A stretch of 64,000 bases of DNA, taken from NCBI GenBank assembly GCA_905221615.1, contig CAJNDT010000126.1:124001-188000 (forward strand), written 5' to 3'. This DNA is from Symbiodinium sp. CCMP2592. Its lineage: Eukaryota > Sar > Dinophyceae > Suessiales > Symbiodiniaceae. Below are positions 46,964 through 55,819 of this stretch, one piece after another. The notes under the pieces are model-generated. The model did not search any database and was not told the origin of the DNA. It saw only the letters and a list, made by a program, of their open reading frames with translations. How positions within the stretch are numbered: position 1 is the stretch's first letter; each line of letters begins with the position of its first letter. The position numbers and the translations under genes were made by a program.

Positions 46964-48406
46964 CTAAAACATTTTTGATTTAAAGCCGTTGATTTTTTCA
47001 ATGTGCGCCTCTCTCTTTGCTCTTCTTATTTCAGCGTAAGACGCTTCTAGTATTTCCCTTGCTGTTAGTTGCCTTGGCACACTTGGCACACTTGGCACAC
47101 TTGGAACACTTGGAACACTTGGCACGCTTGGCACACTTGGCACACTTGCTTCTTCTTTAGGTTTATATTTACTCTTCATTTCCTCTTCTATTTCTTTTCT
47201 CATTTGTTCTTTTAGCTTTGACCCGTATGATTTCTGTTGTTTGTTTATTGGTCTTGTTTCGGTCGGTTGCCCCTTACAGTTTCTCGGATGCGAGTGCCTT
47301 AACGACTTTGGAAGCATTTTTTTATCGCAGTCAGGACACGCCACTAACTCTACAACTTTAACACTTCGTGCTTGTTTCTTCGGTTTTGCTTTCGGTTTGG
47401 GTTCTGCCTCTGCTTCTTCATTTTCGCGCGCTTCTACTTCCTTATCTTCATTTTTAGTTCCTTCTTCATTAATTTCATTACTCACGACTTCGGGCACTTC
47501 TTCATTCTTAACCTCTTCACCCTCCTCATCAATCGTTTCCATATTTTCTATATAGATTTTTTGTATATATTTATCTCTAAAAAATGTAAGAGTAAAGGAT
47601 ATATCCACCCCGTTTAAATTAACTACTTGGTTAAGATGGTTGGTTAATCTGAAATTTAATCTGCGCAATAACTTGTTGGAACAGTCAATAAAATCAACAG
47701 TGCTTAACTCATTGTCGTTTATGACCCCAAGATAGGGGACTGATACATTTACTTTTTTGATAATACTTGAATTACCTGCTACTGTTAATTGGTTGTAGTT
47801 GCTAATTTCATTACAATGCAAATACAAATTCTTAACCGGGACAAGGTCAATGAACCCAGCAGTGTAAGGTGCTACATTCGTATATGCATCTGTGGCAGGT
47901 GTTGTATTGCCTAATACTTGGTTTATTGAATATGGATTATTAACATCAACAGGGTCTGAAAAGACATTTGCTACTGGTGCTATTTCTCCGTCAGTTAAAA
48001 CAACAAAAATAACAGTTGCATAATTAGATGAAAAAGTATATTTGTTGGTTGATGTATTATAATGTATTGAATATGTATTAGGTCTATCAACCGTATCAAC
48101 CAATAAATTCAAAGCAATCTCTATTGTTTGTGCTAAATCCACTGCTGTATAGTTGCCTTCTGGAATAGTTATTTTACGATAAGTAATCCCTGCTATAACG
48201 CCTGGTGGTATAACCTGATGCATAAAGTATAAATTATTATTCGTGCTATTTATTGAATACCACGAATGAGGAATGCTGACCTCGTGAATTTGACATAGCA
48301 GATTATCTTCTAACTGGACAGTTTCAGGTAAATCAATTGTAAAATTGGACGGAGTGCCACTTACTTTATAATAACTATCAATATATACCTTTTTGAATTT
48401 CAACAT
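46964..48406 (-). CDS. Penton-like minor capsid protein with zinc-finger and VPS-repeat tail
   Basis: The N-terminal ~290 residues fit the single-jelly-roll penton protein of Polinton-like viruses and virophages: K-V-Y-I-D-S-Y-Y-K-V-S-G-T near the start, F-T-I-D-L-P-E-T-V, and I-H-E-V-S-I-P-H-S-W-Y. This protein closes the capsid vertices. The C-terminal extension is unusual: an acidic Glu/Asn stretch, a basic Lys/Pro/Arg stretch, a C-x2-C-x12-H-x4-C finger (C-P-D-C-D-K-K ... H-P-R-N-C), then seven V-P-S repeats encoded by 9-bp DNA repeats (about 47072-47152), and a basic helix. The finger could bind nucleic acid or a fibre; that is inference. Starts after ATTAATATTATA; divergent from the lipase gene. 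Confidence 0.85.
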   Translation of the reverse strand: MLKFKKVYIDSYYKVSGTPSNFTIDLPETVQLEDNLLCQIHEVSIPHSWYSINSTNNNLYFMHQVIPPGVIAGITYRKITIPEGNYTAVDLAQTIEIALNLLVDTVDRPNTYSIHYNTSTNKYTFSSNYATVIFVVLTDGEIAPVANVFSDPVDVNNPYSINQVLGNTTPATDAYTNVAPYTAGFIDLVPVKNLYLHCNEISNYNQLTVAGNSSIIKKVNVSVPYLGVINDNELSTVDFIDCSNKLLRRLNFRLTNHLNQVVNLNGVDISFTLTFFRDKYIQKIYIENMETIDEEGEEVKNEEVPEVVSNEINEEGTKNEDKEVEARENEEAEAEPKPKAKPKKQARSVKVVELVACPDCDKKMLPKSLRHSHPRNCKGQPTETRPINKQQKSYGSKLKEQMRKEIEEEMKSKYKPKEEASVPSVPSVPSVPSVPSVPSVPSVPRQLTAREILEASYAEIRRAKREAHIEKINGFKSKMF

Positions 48407-48447
48407 TATAATATTAATTAGATAAAATAATTTATAAGTTATTTATA
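48407..48447. promoter_or_regulatory. Short divergent promoter between penton and lipase genes
   Basis: 41 bp, nearly all A/T, serving both outward ATGs: TAATTAATATTATA before the penton ATG and AAGTTATTTATA before the lipase ATG. Inferred from position and recurrence of these words upstream of other viral genes. Confidence 0.45.
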
Positions 48448-49068
48448 ATGCATAAACATAAAAGAAGAAATGAAGGAATTTTATATGAACCACCTAATGA
48501 TAGACATAGAATACATAATGAAGTTAGAGAAGAATTAGCAGGTCGTGAAAATAATTTGACCGATGCTATGGGTTTGAGACTTGCTTATGAAAGTCCTGAC
48601 GGTTTATACCAAAATGGCACGAGACTATACATAGCAGGGACTGGTGGAGGTGGAAGGTGGTTAGGTGATTTATATGATGACATTACAAAAGTCCCTTTCC
48701 ATAGAACGAATGAAACACAAAGATTTAAAGATGCTAAAAGAAAGATTGAAGAAGAAGGTAATATAGAGCAAATTATTGGACACTCGCTTGGTGGTGCGAT
48801 TACATTACACTTAAATAAAGACTATGACAACAAATTTAAAACAAGAGTTTATGCCAGTCCCACAGTTTCGTTTCAGAAGCCAGACAGGGATGATGAAAAT
48901 TTGAGAATAAGGGGAAAATATGACCCTATAAGTGTATTAGACCAAGGAGCGATTACAGTTGATAAGGGAACAGTTGAACCGTTTTCAAATCATTTTATGG
49001 AGGGGTTTAACGATGTAGGACATCAGAACTCAGATGTTCCAATTACAGCAGATGATTTTATAAGTTAA
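48448..49068 (+). CDS. Lipase-class-3-like alpha/beta hydrolase
   Basis: 206 residues. The nucleophile elbow I-I-G-H-S-L-G-G-A-I lies at about residues 112-121, with Ser116 as nucleophile. A likely acid is Asp in K-Y-D-P-I-S (about 155) and a likely base is His in D-V-G-H-Q (about 193), giving the Ser-Asp-His order. Such enzymes cleave acylglycerols or phospholipids. In a virion context they might breach a membrane during entry or exit; that role is inferred. No signal peptide is seen. The gene is short for the family, whose usual N-terminal lid region is reduced. It begins the + strand cluster with the major capsid and fibre genes. Confidence 0.8.
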   Translation: MHKHKRRNEGILYEPPNDRHRIHNEVREELAGRENNLTDAMGLRLAYESPDGLYQNGTRLYIAGTGGGGRWLGDLYDDITKVPFHRTNETQRFKDAKRKIEEEGNIEQIIGHSLGGAITLHLNKDYDNKFKTRVYASPTVSFQKPDRDDENLRIRGKYDPISVLDQGAITVDKGTVEPFSNHFMEGFNDVGHQNSDVPITADDFIS

Positions 49069-49081
49069 TTTAATATAAATA

Positions 49082-49276
49082 ATGTTCTTCAACGAAGCGA
49101 CAACATACCAGCCGACGGAGAAACAACCAAAAGAGAAGAAATTTAAGCAAAACAGTTATGAAGAGATAAGAAAAATTGTAGAAGATGGAGAAGATACTAA
49201 TATAGTTAAAGAGATAAAAAACAAAAAGAAAAACAATAATACAGAAATTTCATATAATTTTAAACTATTTGATTAA
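49082..49276 (+). CDS. Small Lys-rich viral protein
   Basis: 64 residues, rich in Lys, Glu and Asn, with a start 12 bp after the lipase stop and TAATATAAATA directly before it. No family recognised. Its position between lipase and capsid genes suggests late expression. Confidence 0.5.
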   Translation: MFFNEATTYQPTEKQPKEKKFKQNSYEEIRKIVEDGEDTNIVKEIKNKKKNNNTEISYNFKLFD

Positions 49277-49329
49277 ATATAATTTAATATTTATATTTAA
49301 TTAAATTTTCTATAGTAGTTTATATAATT

Positions 49330-50769
49330 ATGGAAACATTCTCGTTTGATGACATTTTAATAGACAACCTCTCATTTAAACTTAACAAAGGCAGTTCTTA
49401 CATTACCGACCGCCGTTCTGTATCATTTTGGCCGGCCGGTTCAAATGTCTATAAACCTTCATCAGGTAATCGTGTAATTAAATTTACTTTAAACGGTGAA
49501 GACAACGCTTGGTTAGACCCTCAATCAGTCCGAGTATTTTTTACATTAAATAACAAAGACGGCACTAACTTTAGGAAGCTTCGTCCCTTATCGCCTCCGT
49601 ATTCTTTCTTTCGAAGAATGCGAATTATTGCTGGTAATCAAATAGTAGAAGATTTTGATAATTATAACCGAGTGCATCATATGTTTTCTAAGTTAATGTC
49701 TCAGGGAGCACGAAAAGACGAAGCGAGTGAAGGTTTCGGTTATAGGTATGATGACGAATTAAGCACCTTACTTAATAATGCTGGAAGCACGGCATTAGTC
49801 TATGAAGTCAATGCGGAAAATTGCCAAGGTTTTTACAATGAAATGACCGTTTGCTTTAAACCACTTGCTGGTTTGTTTTCTCAATTTAAGTATCTTCCAT
49901 TAAAATATATGGGTCATTTAACCATTGAATTAGAGTTGGTTAATTCTGCCGTTGATTGTATTATTGACCCTAACAATTATGATGAAAGCGACACAGGCAT
50001 TGCAACGGATTTACGAAATCGTTTTACAGTAGCAGTAGCAGGTGATGTAGGAAAAGGAACAAATACATCTATTGACTGGGAAATTTCCAACGCTCGTGTT
50101 GTCTGCGATGTTTGCACCCTTGATAATAATTTAAACAATGAATATGTTAAGCATCTTTTAGAAGGAAAGGGACTACCAATTACTTATACAACTTATATCA
50201 CTCAATCACAAACCGTAAAAGGCTTAACCGATATTAGCGTTCAAGCTATTCGTTCAGTGTCTAAATTAGTTGCCACATTCATTACATTCTACAAGCAAGG
50301 AGACCCAAGCGAGGGTTATGAATATGCCGACAAGGAGTTTTGTAGATTTTATCATCCTCATCAATCGCACGAGCCATTAGACCAAGGCATTTATGATGTT
50401 AATAAAGACTTAGAGTTTCAAATTCAACTGGGTTCTAAACTTATGCCTGAATATCCTTGCAAATCCATTACAGAAGCATTTTATCATTTACGAAAAGCGC
50501 TTAATCTTCCTATGTTTCATCAGCATTCTATGGCAATTAATTTTAAGCAGTATCGCGACCGTCAGTTTGTTTTTGGGTTTAGCCACGAACGCGTCCCTGA
50601 CAGTTCATATACGGGTATATCAACACGCGCAGGGCAAATGATGTTGGTTCGCATAAAACCAACTGGTGCTTCAATCCCTGCTAACGATATGCCTGACCAG
50701 ATTTACATTACGCTACTGTCGGAACAAATATTAGAGGTAAAAGACCTTGGTATCAAAGTATATGATTAA
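49330..50769 (+). CDS. Major capsid protein, double jelly-roll type
   Basis: 479 residues, a usual size. Conserved stretches seen in Polinton-like virus capsid proteins: R-S-V-S-F-W-P-A-G-S-N near 28-38, I-K-F-T-L-N-G, W-L-D-P-Q-S-V-R-V-F-F, F-F-R-R-M-R-I-I-A-G-N-Q-I-V-E-D near 88-104, P-L-K-Y-M-G-H-L-T-I-E-L-E-L, and a final I-Y-I-T-L-L-S-E-Q-I-L-E-V. Trimers of this protein form the icosahedral shell. The reading frame is intact, unlike three other genes of the element. AT-rich DNA with TTTATATAATT precedes the ATG. Closest alternative would be a virophage-type capsid, but gene content favours a Polinton-like virus. Confidence 0.9.
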   Translation: METFSFDDILIDNLSFKLNKGSSYITDRRSVSFWPAGSNVYKPSSGNRVIKFTLNGEDNAWLDPQSVRVFFTLNNKDGTNFRKLRPLSPPYSFFRRMRIIAGNQIVEDFDNYNRVHHMFSKLMSQGARKDEASEGFGYRYDDELSTLLNNAGSTALVYEVNAENCQGFYNEMTVCFKPLAGLFSQFKYLPLKYMGHLTIELELVNSAVDCIIDPNNYDESDTGIATDLRNRFTVAVAGDVGKGTNTSIDWEISNARVVCDVCTLDNNLNNEYVKHLLEGKGLPITYTTYITQSQTVKGLTDISVQAIRSVSKLVATFITFYKQGDPSEGYEYADKEFCRFYHPHQSHEPLDQGIYDVNKDLEFQIQLGSKLMPEYPCKSITEAFYHLRKALNLPMFHQHSMAINFKQYRDRQFVFGFSHERVPDSSYTGISTRAGQMMLVRIKPTGASIPANDMPDQIYITLLSEQILEVKDLGIKVYD

Positions 50770-50819
50770 TAAGTTATAAGACATTTAAAGACATATTGCA
50801 TAATATAATATTAGGTAAT

Positions 50820-51218
50820 ATGCCGTTAAAGCCGATTGATTACAGTAAAACACACTTCTACAAAATTATATGTAATGACCTTAATATAACTGACTGTTAT
50901 ATAGGTCATACAATTGATTTCAGAAAGAGAAAGAACCATCATAAAACAACCTGTAATAATGACAAAGACATAAACCACAACTTGATACTATATCAATCTA
51001 TCCGTGAAAATGGAGGCTGGGATAATTGGGAAATGATTAACATAGAGACAAGAAGTTGTAAAGATAGTTTGGAAGCAAAAGCGATTGAAAGACAGTTCGC
51101 CGAACAATTGAATGCTACGCTAAATACAATCCGTCCCACTTCAAGCAAAGAAGAACAAGACCATCTGAAAAACAATTACAAAATTTCAATAATATTACTG
51201 CCATTAATACTGATTTAA
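50820..51218 (+). CDS. Second GIY-YIG nuclease-like gene, abutting the fibre gene in another frame
   Basis: From ATG 50820: F-Y-K-I-I-C-N near residue 12, C-Y-I-G-H-T (23-28), R-K-R-K-N-H-H and Glu in E-R-Q-F-A-E-Q-L-N make a compact GIY-YIG domain. After about residue 115 the sequence turns into I-S-I-I-L-L-P-L-I-L-I and stops, an odd hydrophobic end. At the same place the next frame carries Q-N-F-N-N-I-T-A-I-N-T-D and runs open into the fibre, which itself has no ATG. A one-base deletion near 51168-51180 would therefore have split one reading frame in two. Whether the original was a real nuclease-fibre fusion or an inserted nuclease gene is open. Confidence 0.7.
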   Translation: MPLKPIDYSKTHFYKIICNDLNITDCYIGHTIDFRKRKNHHKTTCNNDKDINHNLILYQSIRENGGWDNWEMINIETRSCKDSLEAKAIERQFAEQLNATLNTIRPTSSKEEQDHLKNNYKISIILLPLILI

Positions 51219-53314
51219 CAAATAATTACCAAACAAACACAGCATTAGCATCTAATTTTTACAATAAAACTGAAATAGATACAACATTTACTAATTATTA
51301 TACATCGGCACAAATAGATACTAATTTATCTACTAATTATCAAAATAACACAGTTTTGGCAACAAACTATTATAATAAGGGCGAGGTGGATACATTAATA
51401 GCAGGTGCTGGTGGTGGGTCGGGCTATACCGATGCAGAAATTGATAATTTATTGGATTTAACAGTTCCTAAGTCAGATTTTACTGGTAGATTTTCTGCAT
51501 TTCCTATTATTGATTGTTCTGCCCCTACTATTATTCATAGTGGTTTAACATTAAATAACGAAACAGTGAATGTAGCACCAATCAACGGTCTATTATTTAG
51601 TAATCAAACAGGAGGAGGAGATAAGATTGTAAGTGTATTTAAAAATGCCACAAATTATATAACTTTACAAGGAAATAAAATTATATCAAATGCCACAAGC
51701 GATGACAGCATCGTGGATTTAAATTTAAATCCATCGGGCAATATCAATATGAATAATGACTTATCCGTTAATAATGTTAATATTACAACCAATTTAACAT
51801 TAGGAGGTGAAATTGACTTAACAGGCAATTTGACAGTAAAGGGAGATATTGAATTAACAAACTCTAACACAAGCATAGAAAGATACAATAATGCTACTAA
51901 ATCTAATATATCAATGGATTTATCAATAAATGAAACAACAAGTGCTATAAGACTAATTAATGGAACTAATGACGATACTGACACAAACACATATATAGAA
52001 TGCAATAACACAACGGGTGGAACAACATTATTTAAACCGACATATTTTAAGGATAATATCTTTTATGAAACTGATAATTTCAATATTTCCAATAATTCAG
52101 GACTAACAATTTACAAACCAACAACAGACGCCAGTAATGTTGTAGCAATTGCTAATAATAGTGGGAAATTAAGATTCAGAGGTTTTAGTATTGATGCTTA
52201 TAATACCAATGACTCGTCGCAACAGTTATTTTTAAATATGAACAGTTCAAACGCGGTAAGATGTAATAAATTAGGAATTGGAGCAAATGCCGTTGTAGAT
52301 GTTCTTAATGTTAATGGTGGTAATTCTAATTTTAGTTCAACGGTAAGATTTAATGGTGCTACTACGTTTAACAATGAAATATTAATATGGAATAATAGCA
52401 AAATATACAGAAGAGCAGACGCTAATAATTCCTTAAACTTAATAACAAATGACGAGATAAATTTTTCATTTCAGGCAAACAGAGCAACTGACCCAACAAC
52501 TTCAACCATAGCACTTCAATTAAATGACACTAACGGAATTACATTAAACAGGGCAGTAGTTAATAATCAAACCTTTAATTCTATTGGTAATATAACAGCG
52601 GAAGCAAATTTAAATGTATGGGGCGATATATTATTTCAACATTCATCAGGCATTAAAGAAACATTAAATGGAAGCGATTATGATTTAGATATAAGAAATG
52701 GTGATACAGATAGAGCAATTAATTTTATCATAGGAACTATAGGAAGCACACCGGAACTTCAACTAACAGAAGGAAAAGTAAATTTATTAGGCAATTTGGA
52801 AATAACACACGATGATATAACAGGACAGCAAAGGGTTTTAATTAATAATCCAGATGACAACGGATGGATACGATTAAGTAATAATAATTTATCAACATTG
52901 GATGCAACAACAACTGGCGTTGATGTTTATGGCGACCTTTCATATACAGGGTCATTAATACCTTCATCGGATAAAGGATTAAAGAAAGATATAAAAGAAA
53001 TAAACAGTAAAAAAGCAGTAGAATTAGTAAAATATATTAAACCGAAAACATATCATTTTATTGACAACAGACTACAAGGTAAATCGTGCTGTGGTTTTAT
53101 TGCTAATGATTTTATGGAATACAAGAAAATGCCGGATGAATGGCAAAATTTAGTAAAAGAAGGAAACGATGGCTACTTGAAGTTTGACTACACGATTACG
53201 ACACCGATTTTATGGAGTGCTTTACAGGCAACAATAAATGAAGTAGAAAAATTGAAAAAGGAAGTAAATAAGTTGAAGGGTAAAGGCAAAGGCGATAAAA
53301 GCAATAGTAATTAA
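51174..53314 (+). CDS. Trimeric fibre protein with C-terminal S74 intramolecular chaperone
   Basis: No ATG is found near the 5' end; I begin where repeat-like fibre sequence starts. N-terminal repeats of the type F-Y-N-K-T-E-I-D-T, Y-Y-T-S-A-Q-I-D-T and Y-Y-N-K-G-E-V-D-T are typical of phage tail-fibre coiled regions. A long Asn/Thr/Ser-rich beta region follows. The last ~115 residues are a peptidase S74 chaperone (I-P-S-S-D-K-G-L-K-K-D-I, then G-F-I-A-N-D-F, L-K-F-D-Y-T-I-T-T-P), where cleavage before the Ser of S-D-x-x-L-K releases the chaperone once the trimer has formed, ending in a coiled coil E-V-E-K-L-K-K-E-V-N-K-L. Probable host-attachment fibre. Ribosomes may enter through the upstream GIY-YIG frame; otherwise this copy is broken. 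Confidence 0.85.
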
Positions 53315-53333
53315 ATATAAGTTATAGTATAAT

Positions 53334-53549
53334 ATGGGTAGTAGAATATCAAAAGATAGTGAGAATGATTGTATTAATCAAATAAACAGTATTAACGAAA
53401 ATGATTTAGATTTGAGTAATATTGATAGATTACAAATTAAAGTGTTGAAAGAAATGATAAAGGAACTAAAAGAAGTAAAAGAAAAGAAGAGTGATAAAAT
53501 ATTGTATCGCTTACCTGCTATAAACTTGTGCAGTTATTCATTATTTTGA
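53334..53549 (+). CDS. Small helical viral protein
   Basis: 71 residues with G-S-R-I-S-K-D at the start and a Lys/Glu helix (K-E-M-I-K-E-L-K-E-V-K-E-K-K). The N-terminal M-G-S resembles a myristoylation signal, though Gly2-x3-Arg5-Ser context is only suggestive. 19 bp after the fibre stop; convergent with the packaging ATPase. No family recognised. Confidence 0.5.
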   Translation: MGSRISKDSENDCINQINSINENDLDLSNIDRLQIKVLKEMIKELKEVKEKKSDKILYRLPAINLCSYSLF

Positions 53550-53585
53550 TTAATAATATTGTGAATAAATAATATTATTAATCAA
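53546..53585. terminator. Bidirectional hairpin between convergent genes
   Basis: TTGATTAATAATATT, 10-nt loop, AATATTATTAATCAA: a perfect 15-bp stem that includes both stop codons (TGA 53547 on +, and the ATPase stop on -). Confidence 0.65.
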
Positions 53586-54372
53586 TCACTAATTTGGCAT
53601 CAAATCTTTTATAAAACATATCATTTACATCCGGTTTCATTAAGTTAATAAACAAGAAACTATACGGTTCTTCTGTTGCTATGTTATAGACTTCTAGCAA
53701 TAACTTCTTTGCTTCTGCAAGGTTTTTAGTATCTGCAACGGTGGATTTTTTAATCAATACCGCGCTTAACTTTTCAACCATTGTTTCTATTTCACGATAG
53801 TTCCTTAATCTGAAAAAGAACAACTGCCTACTATTGACGCGAATAATAGGACTTAACGCATTATACTTTTGCGTGGCAGTTATTATGCAACAGGCATTAT
53901 GTCTTCCTCTAACATACAACTGATTTAACAAAGGTGAGTTTCTTGAAAAAGCTTTACTGTCGGCGAAGTCATCTACTATAATAAGAATAGAAAACAGTTT
54001 TTTATGGTCGTTCTTCTTCTGGTATTCTATTACTTTATGTTGTCTTTTAATAACATTGTCTAATTCTTCCGGTATGTATTCATCAAATAAGCATTTTTCT
54101 TTTTCTAAATCAACCTTCAGCTCGTCTTGAATGTATTTTTTAACCGGTGTCCAATTACTATCAACTGAGATTGAAGGAGACCAAATATATATCCTTTCAA
54201 AGACGCCTCTGTAAATATCTAATATCATAGATTGTAGTAATATTCCTTTTCCTGAACCACTCGGACCTGTTATTATTTGCGAAAAAGGTAATTTAGGTGC
54301 TACTTCATATTTAGACTGTTTAAAGTCATATTCTTTAACATTCACTGGTTTTACAACTGGTATATCCGACAT
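53578..54372 (-). CDS. Packaging ATPase, FtsK/HerA (A32-like) family
   Basis: 264 residues, normal for the family. Walker A G-P-S-G-S-G-K-G (about 36-43), Walker B I-L-I-I-V-D-D-F (about 129-136), and a motif III-like I-I-T-A-T-Q-K-Y with the conserved Gln (about 168). It pumps viral genome into the preformed capsid. Together with the double-jelly-roll capsid protein and penton it forms the shared morphogenesis set of Polinton-like viruses and virophages. The ATG follows TATTAATAATA. Frame intact. Confidence 0.9.
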   Translation of the reverse strand: MSDIPVVKPVNVKEYDFKQSKYEVAPKLPFSQIITGPSGSGKGILLQSMILDIYRGVFERIYIWSPSISVDSNWTPVKKYIQDELKVDLEKEKCLFDEYIPEELDNVIKRQHKVIEYQKKNDHKKLFSILIIVDDFADSKAFSRNSPLLNQLYVRGRHNACCIITATQKYNALSPIIRVNSRQLFFFRLRNYREIETMVEKLSAVLIKKSTVADTKNLAEAKKLLLEVYNIATEEPYSFLFINLMKPDVNDMFYKRFDAKLVID

Positions 54373-54411
54373 TATTATTAATACATAGAAAAATTATATC
54401 GTTACTAATAT

Positions 54412-54561
54412 ATGAGCGATTATGACGACTATTTAGAAGTTATAGACGAGATAGAGAAGATAGAACAAATAATAACACCTCCTAAATACCGTAGATGTTG
54501 TTATAGTATATTAGAGGTGCTGAAAGCAGTTATTCAACACTTTAAATTAAAATCTAATTGA
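54412..54561 (+). CDS. Small viral protein, 49 residues
   Basis: Starts M-S-D-Y-D-D-Y-L-E-V-I-D-E-I-E-K and has C-C in its middle; acidic N-terminal helix and basic C-terminus. ATG follows CTAATAT, 39 bp from the divergent ATPase start; the stop TGA overlaps ATGTAAATG just before the next gene. Too short to assign. Confidence 0.45.
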   Translation: MSDYDDYLEVIDEIEKIEQIITPPKYRRCCYSILEVLKAVIQHFKLKSN

Positions 54562-54566
54562 TGTAA

Positions 54567-54956
54567 ATGGATGATAAGAATGAAAAAGATGGTGGATTTT
54601 CATTAACACCTACCAGTCTTGATTGTCTCCCTTGTAGATGTAGAAAACATTTGTATCATAAAGAAACAAAGCATACCAAAGCTGAAAACAAAGAAGTTAT
54701 AACAATTGTTGAAGACAGGTCATCCTTTTCAATTGGAAAACGCAGGGGAATTACTCCGTCAGATGAAATCTTCAAAAACACAAACGACAACACGCAATTG
54801 GGGGACATATCTATATGCGATACAGGTTTTGGAAGAACAGGAAAACAAATTACGCCAGAAGAGACAGAAGAGCAGTTAGAAGAATTAAGAGAAGACATGA
54901 GAGGGGTTAAAAAAGATATTAACATGTTGAAAACTAATCTAAATATGATGGATTGA
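54567..54956 (+). CDS. Viral protein with Cys-rich N-terminus and C-terminal coiled coil
   Basis: 129 residues. C-L-P-C-R-C-R-K-H near residues 20-28 is a possible metal or disulfide site. The C-terminal ~40 residues (E-E-T-E-E-Q-L-E-E-L-R-E-D-M-R-G-V-K-K-D) make a clear coiled coil. Five bp after the previous gene, so probably one transcript. Family not recognised. Confidence 0.55.
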   Translation: MDDKNEKDGGFSLTPTSLDCLPCRCRKHLYHKETKHTKAENKEVITIVEDRSSFSIGKRRGITPSDEIFKNTNDNTQLGDISICDTGFGRTGKQITPEETEEQLEELREDMRGVKKDINMLKTNLNMMD

Positions 54957-54980
54957 TATTTAAAAATAAAAGTGTATTTA

Positions 54981-55109
54981 ATGATGACAGGGCGAGTATG
55001 CCGTTTGGAAGATAGACCCCAGCTCCTTTCGTTTCACATTGGATGGTCGCATGAAAGGGAAGTAATGCTGGAACATTCAATAGCATCTCATAAGCAGGTG
55101 CTTAATTAG
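54981..55109 (+). CDS. Short open frame in a locally GC-richer patch (protein or RNA uncertain)
   Basis: 42 codons from ATG-ATG at 54981 to TAG 55109 (M-M-T-G-R-V-C-R-L-E-D-R-P-Q ... H-I-G-W-S-H-E). The patch is clearly less AT-rich than the viral genes around it. Some short inverted words (TCCTTTC / GAAAGGGA; AATGCT / AGCATC) would allow folding, so a structured RNA is an alternative. I do not recognise either. Confidence 0.3.
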   Translation: MMTGRVCRLEDRPQLLSFHIGWSHEREVMLEHSIASHKQVLN

Positions 55110-55167
55110 TTTCGTTAAAGCATTAAGGAATTGGCTTTATAATTTTATTATAAAATCAATTAAATAT

Positions 55168-55386
55168 ATGGTCAGATATGTAGATGAAATCATTGTACCG
55201 TTTTATGTTTATGATAAATGCCATTGTGAATGTAATTTAGATGACATACGGTATTGCCCGAGTTGTAAGATATGTAGAAATCATCAATGCTTCAAGAGTA
55301 GGAACAAAAACATAGAATACAATAAATTATGTAGGAGATGTTTAGACAATATGAATACATACAAAGTAGCATATGGTAAAATGTAG
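55168..55386 (+). CDS. Small Cys-rich zinc-binding viral protein
   Basis: 72 residues with nine Cys: C-H-C-E-C near 18-22, Y-C-P-S-C-K-I-C near 29-36, then H-x-C and C-R-R-C. The spacing suggests one or two zinc clusters, as in small viral transcription or recombination factors. ATG directly after AATTAAATAT. Function unknown. Confidence 0.6.
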   Translation: MVRYVDEIIVPFYVYDKCHCECNLDDIRYCPSCKICRNHQCFKSRNKNIEYNKLCRRCLDNMNTYKVAYGKM

Positions 55387-55411
55387 TCTTTAACTACATA
55401 TTTAAACGCGC

Positions 55412-55448
55412 TTTAGATTAAAACTTCTTAAAAAAGTTTTAATCTAAA
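55412..55448. terminator. Perfect 15-bp hairpin between two + strand genes
   Basis: TTTAGATTAAAACTT, 7-nt loop, AAGTTTTAATCTAAA. It lies 26 bp after the Cys-rich gene and 13 bp before the next ATG; it may end the upstream transcript or mark a promoter. Confidence 0.55.
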
Positions 55449-55461
55449 ACTTTTATATAGC

Positions 55462-55767
55462 ATGAGCGATGTAGATGATGACGCATCGGCAGATGCCTCG
55501 CGAGGCATTTGCGACCTTAAAGAAACAAAAGCAACGCGATTTCAAAAGATATTGGATAAGTTAGAACTAATTGAAAAAGCAGTAAACAAACTTAACGAAG
55601 AGATGCCTAGACCAGTTAAAAAAACAATGGATAAAGATAGTGATGTTTATAAGAACAAAAGGAGTGTATATGTTAAGAAACTCAACAACAAAGATATCAA
55701 GTTTCCAAAGAAGGAGACATTAGAATATTATGAGATTAAGTTTGACGACCAAGAGAGAGCATATTAG
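55462..55767 (+). CDS. Small charged viral protein, last gene of the viral block
   Basis: 101 residues: acidic N-terminus (M-S-D-V-D-D-D-A-S-A-D-A-S), a helix (I-L-D-K-L-E-L-I-E-K-A-V-N-K-L-N) and a Lys-rich C-terminal half. No family recognised. Confidence 0.55.
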   Translation: MSDVDDDASADASRGICDLKETKATRFQKILDKLELIEKAVNKLNEEMPRPVKKTMDKDSDVYKNKRSVYVKKLNNKDIKFPKKETLEYYEIKFDDQERAY

Positions 55768-55819
55768 ATATTGTGTTTTATTATGAGAAAGGGAAAGCAA
55801 CAAAATGAAGGGAACATAC

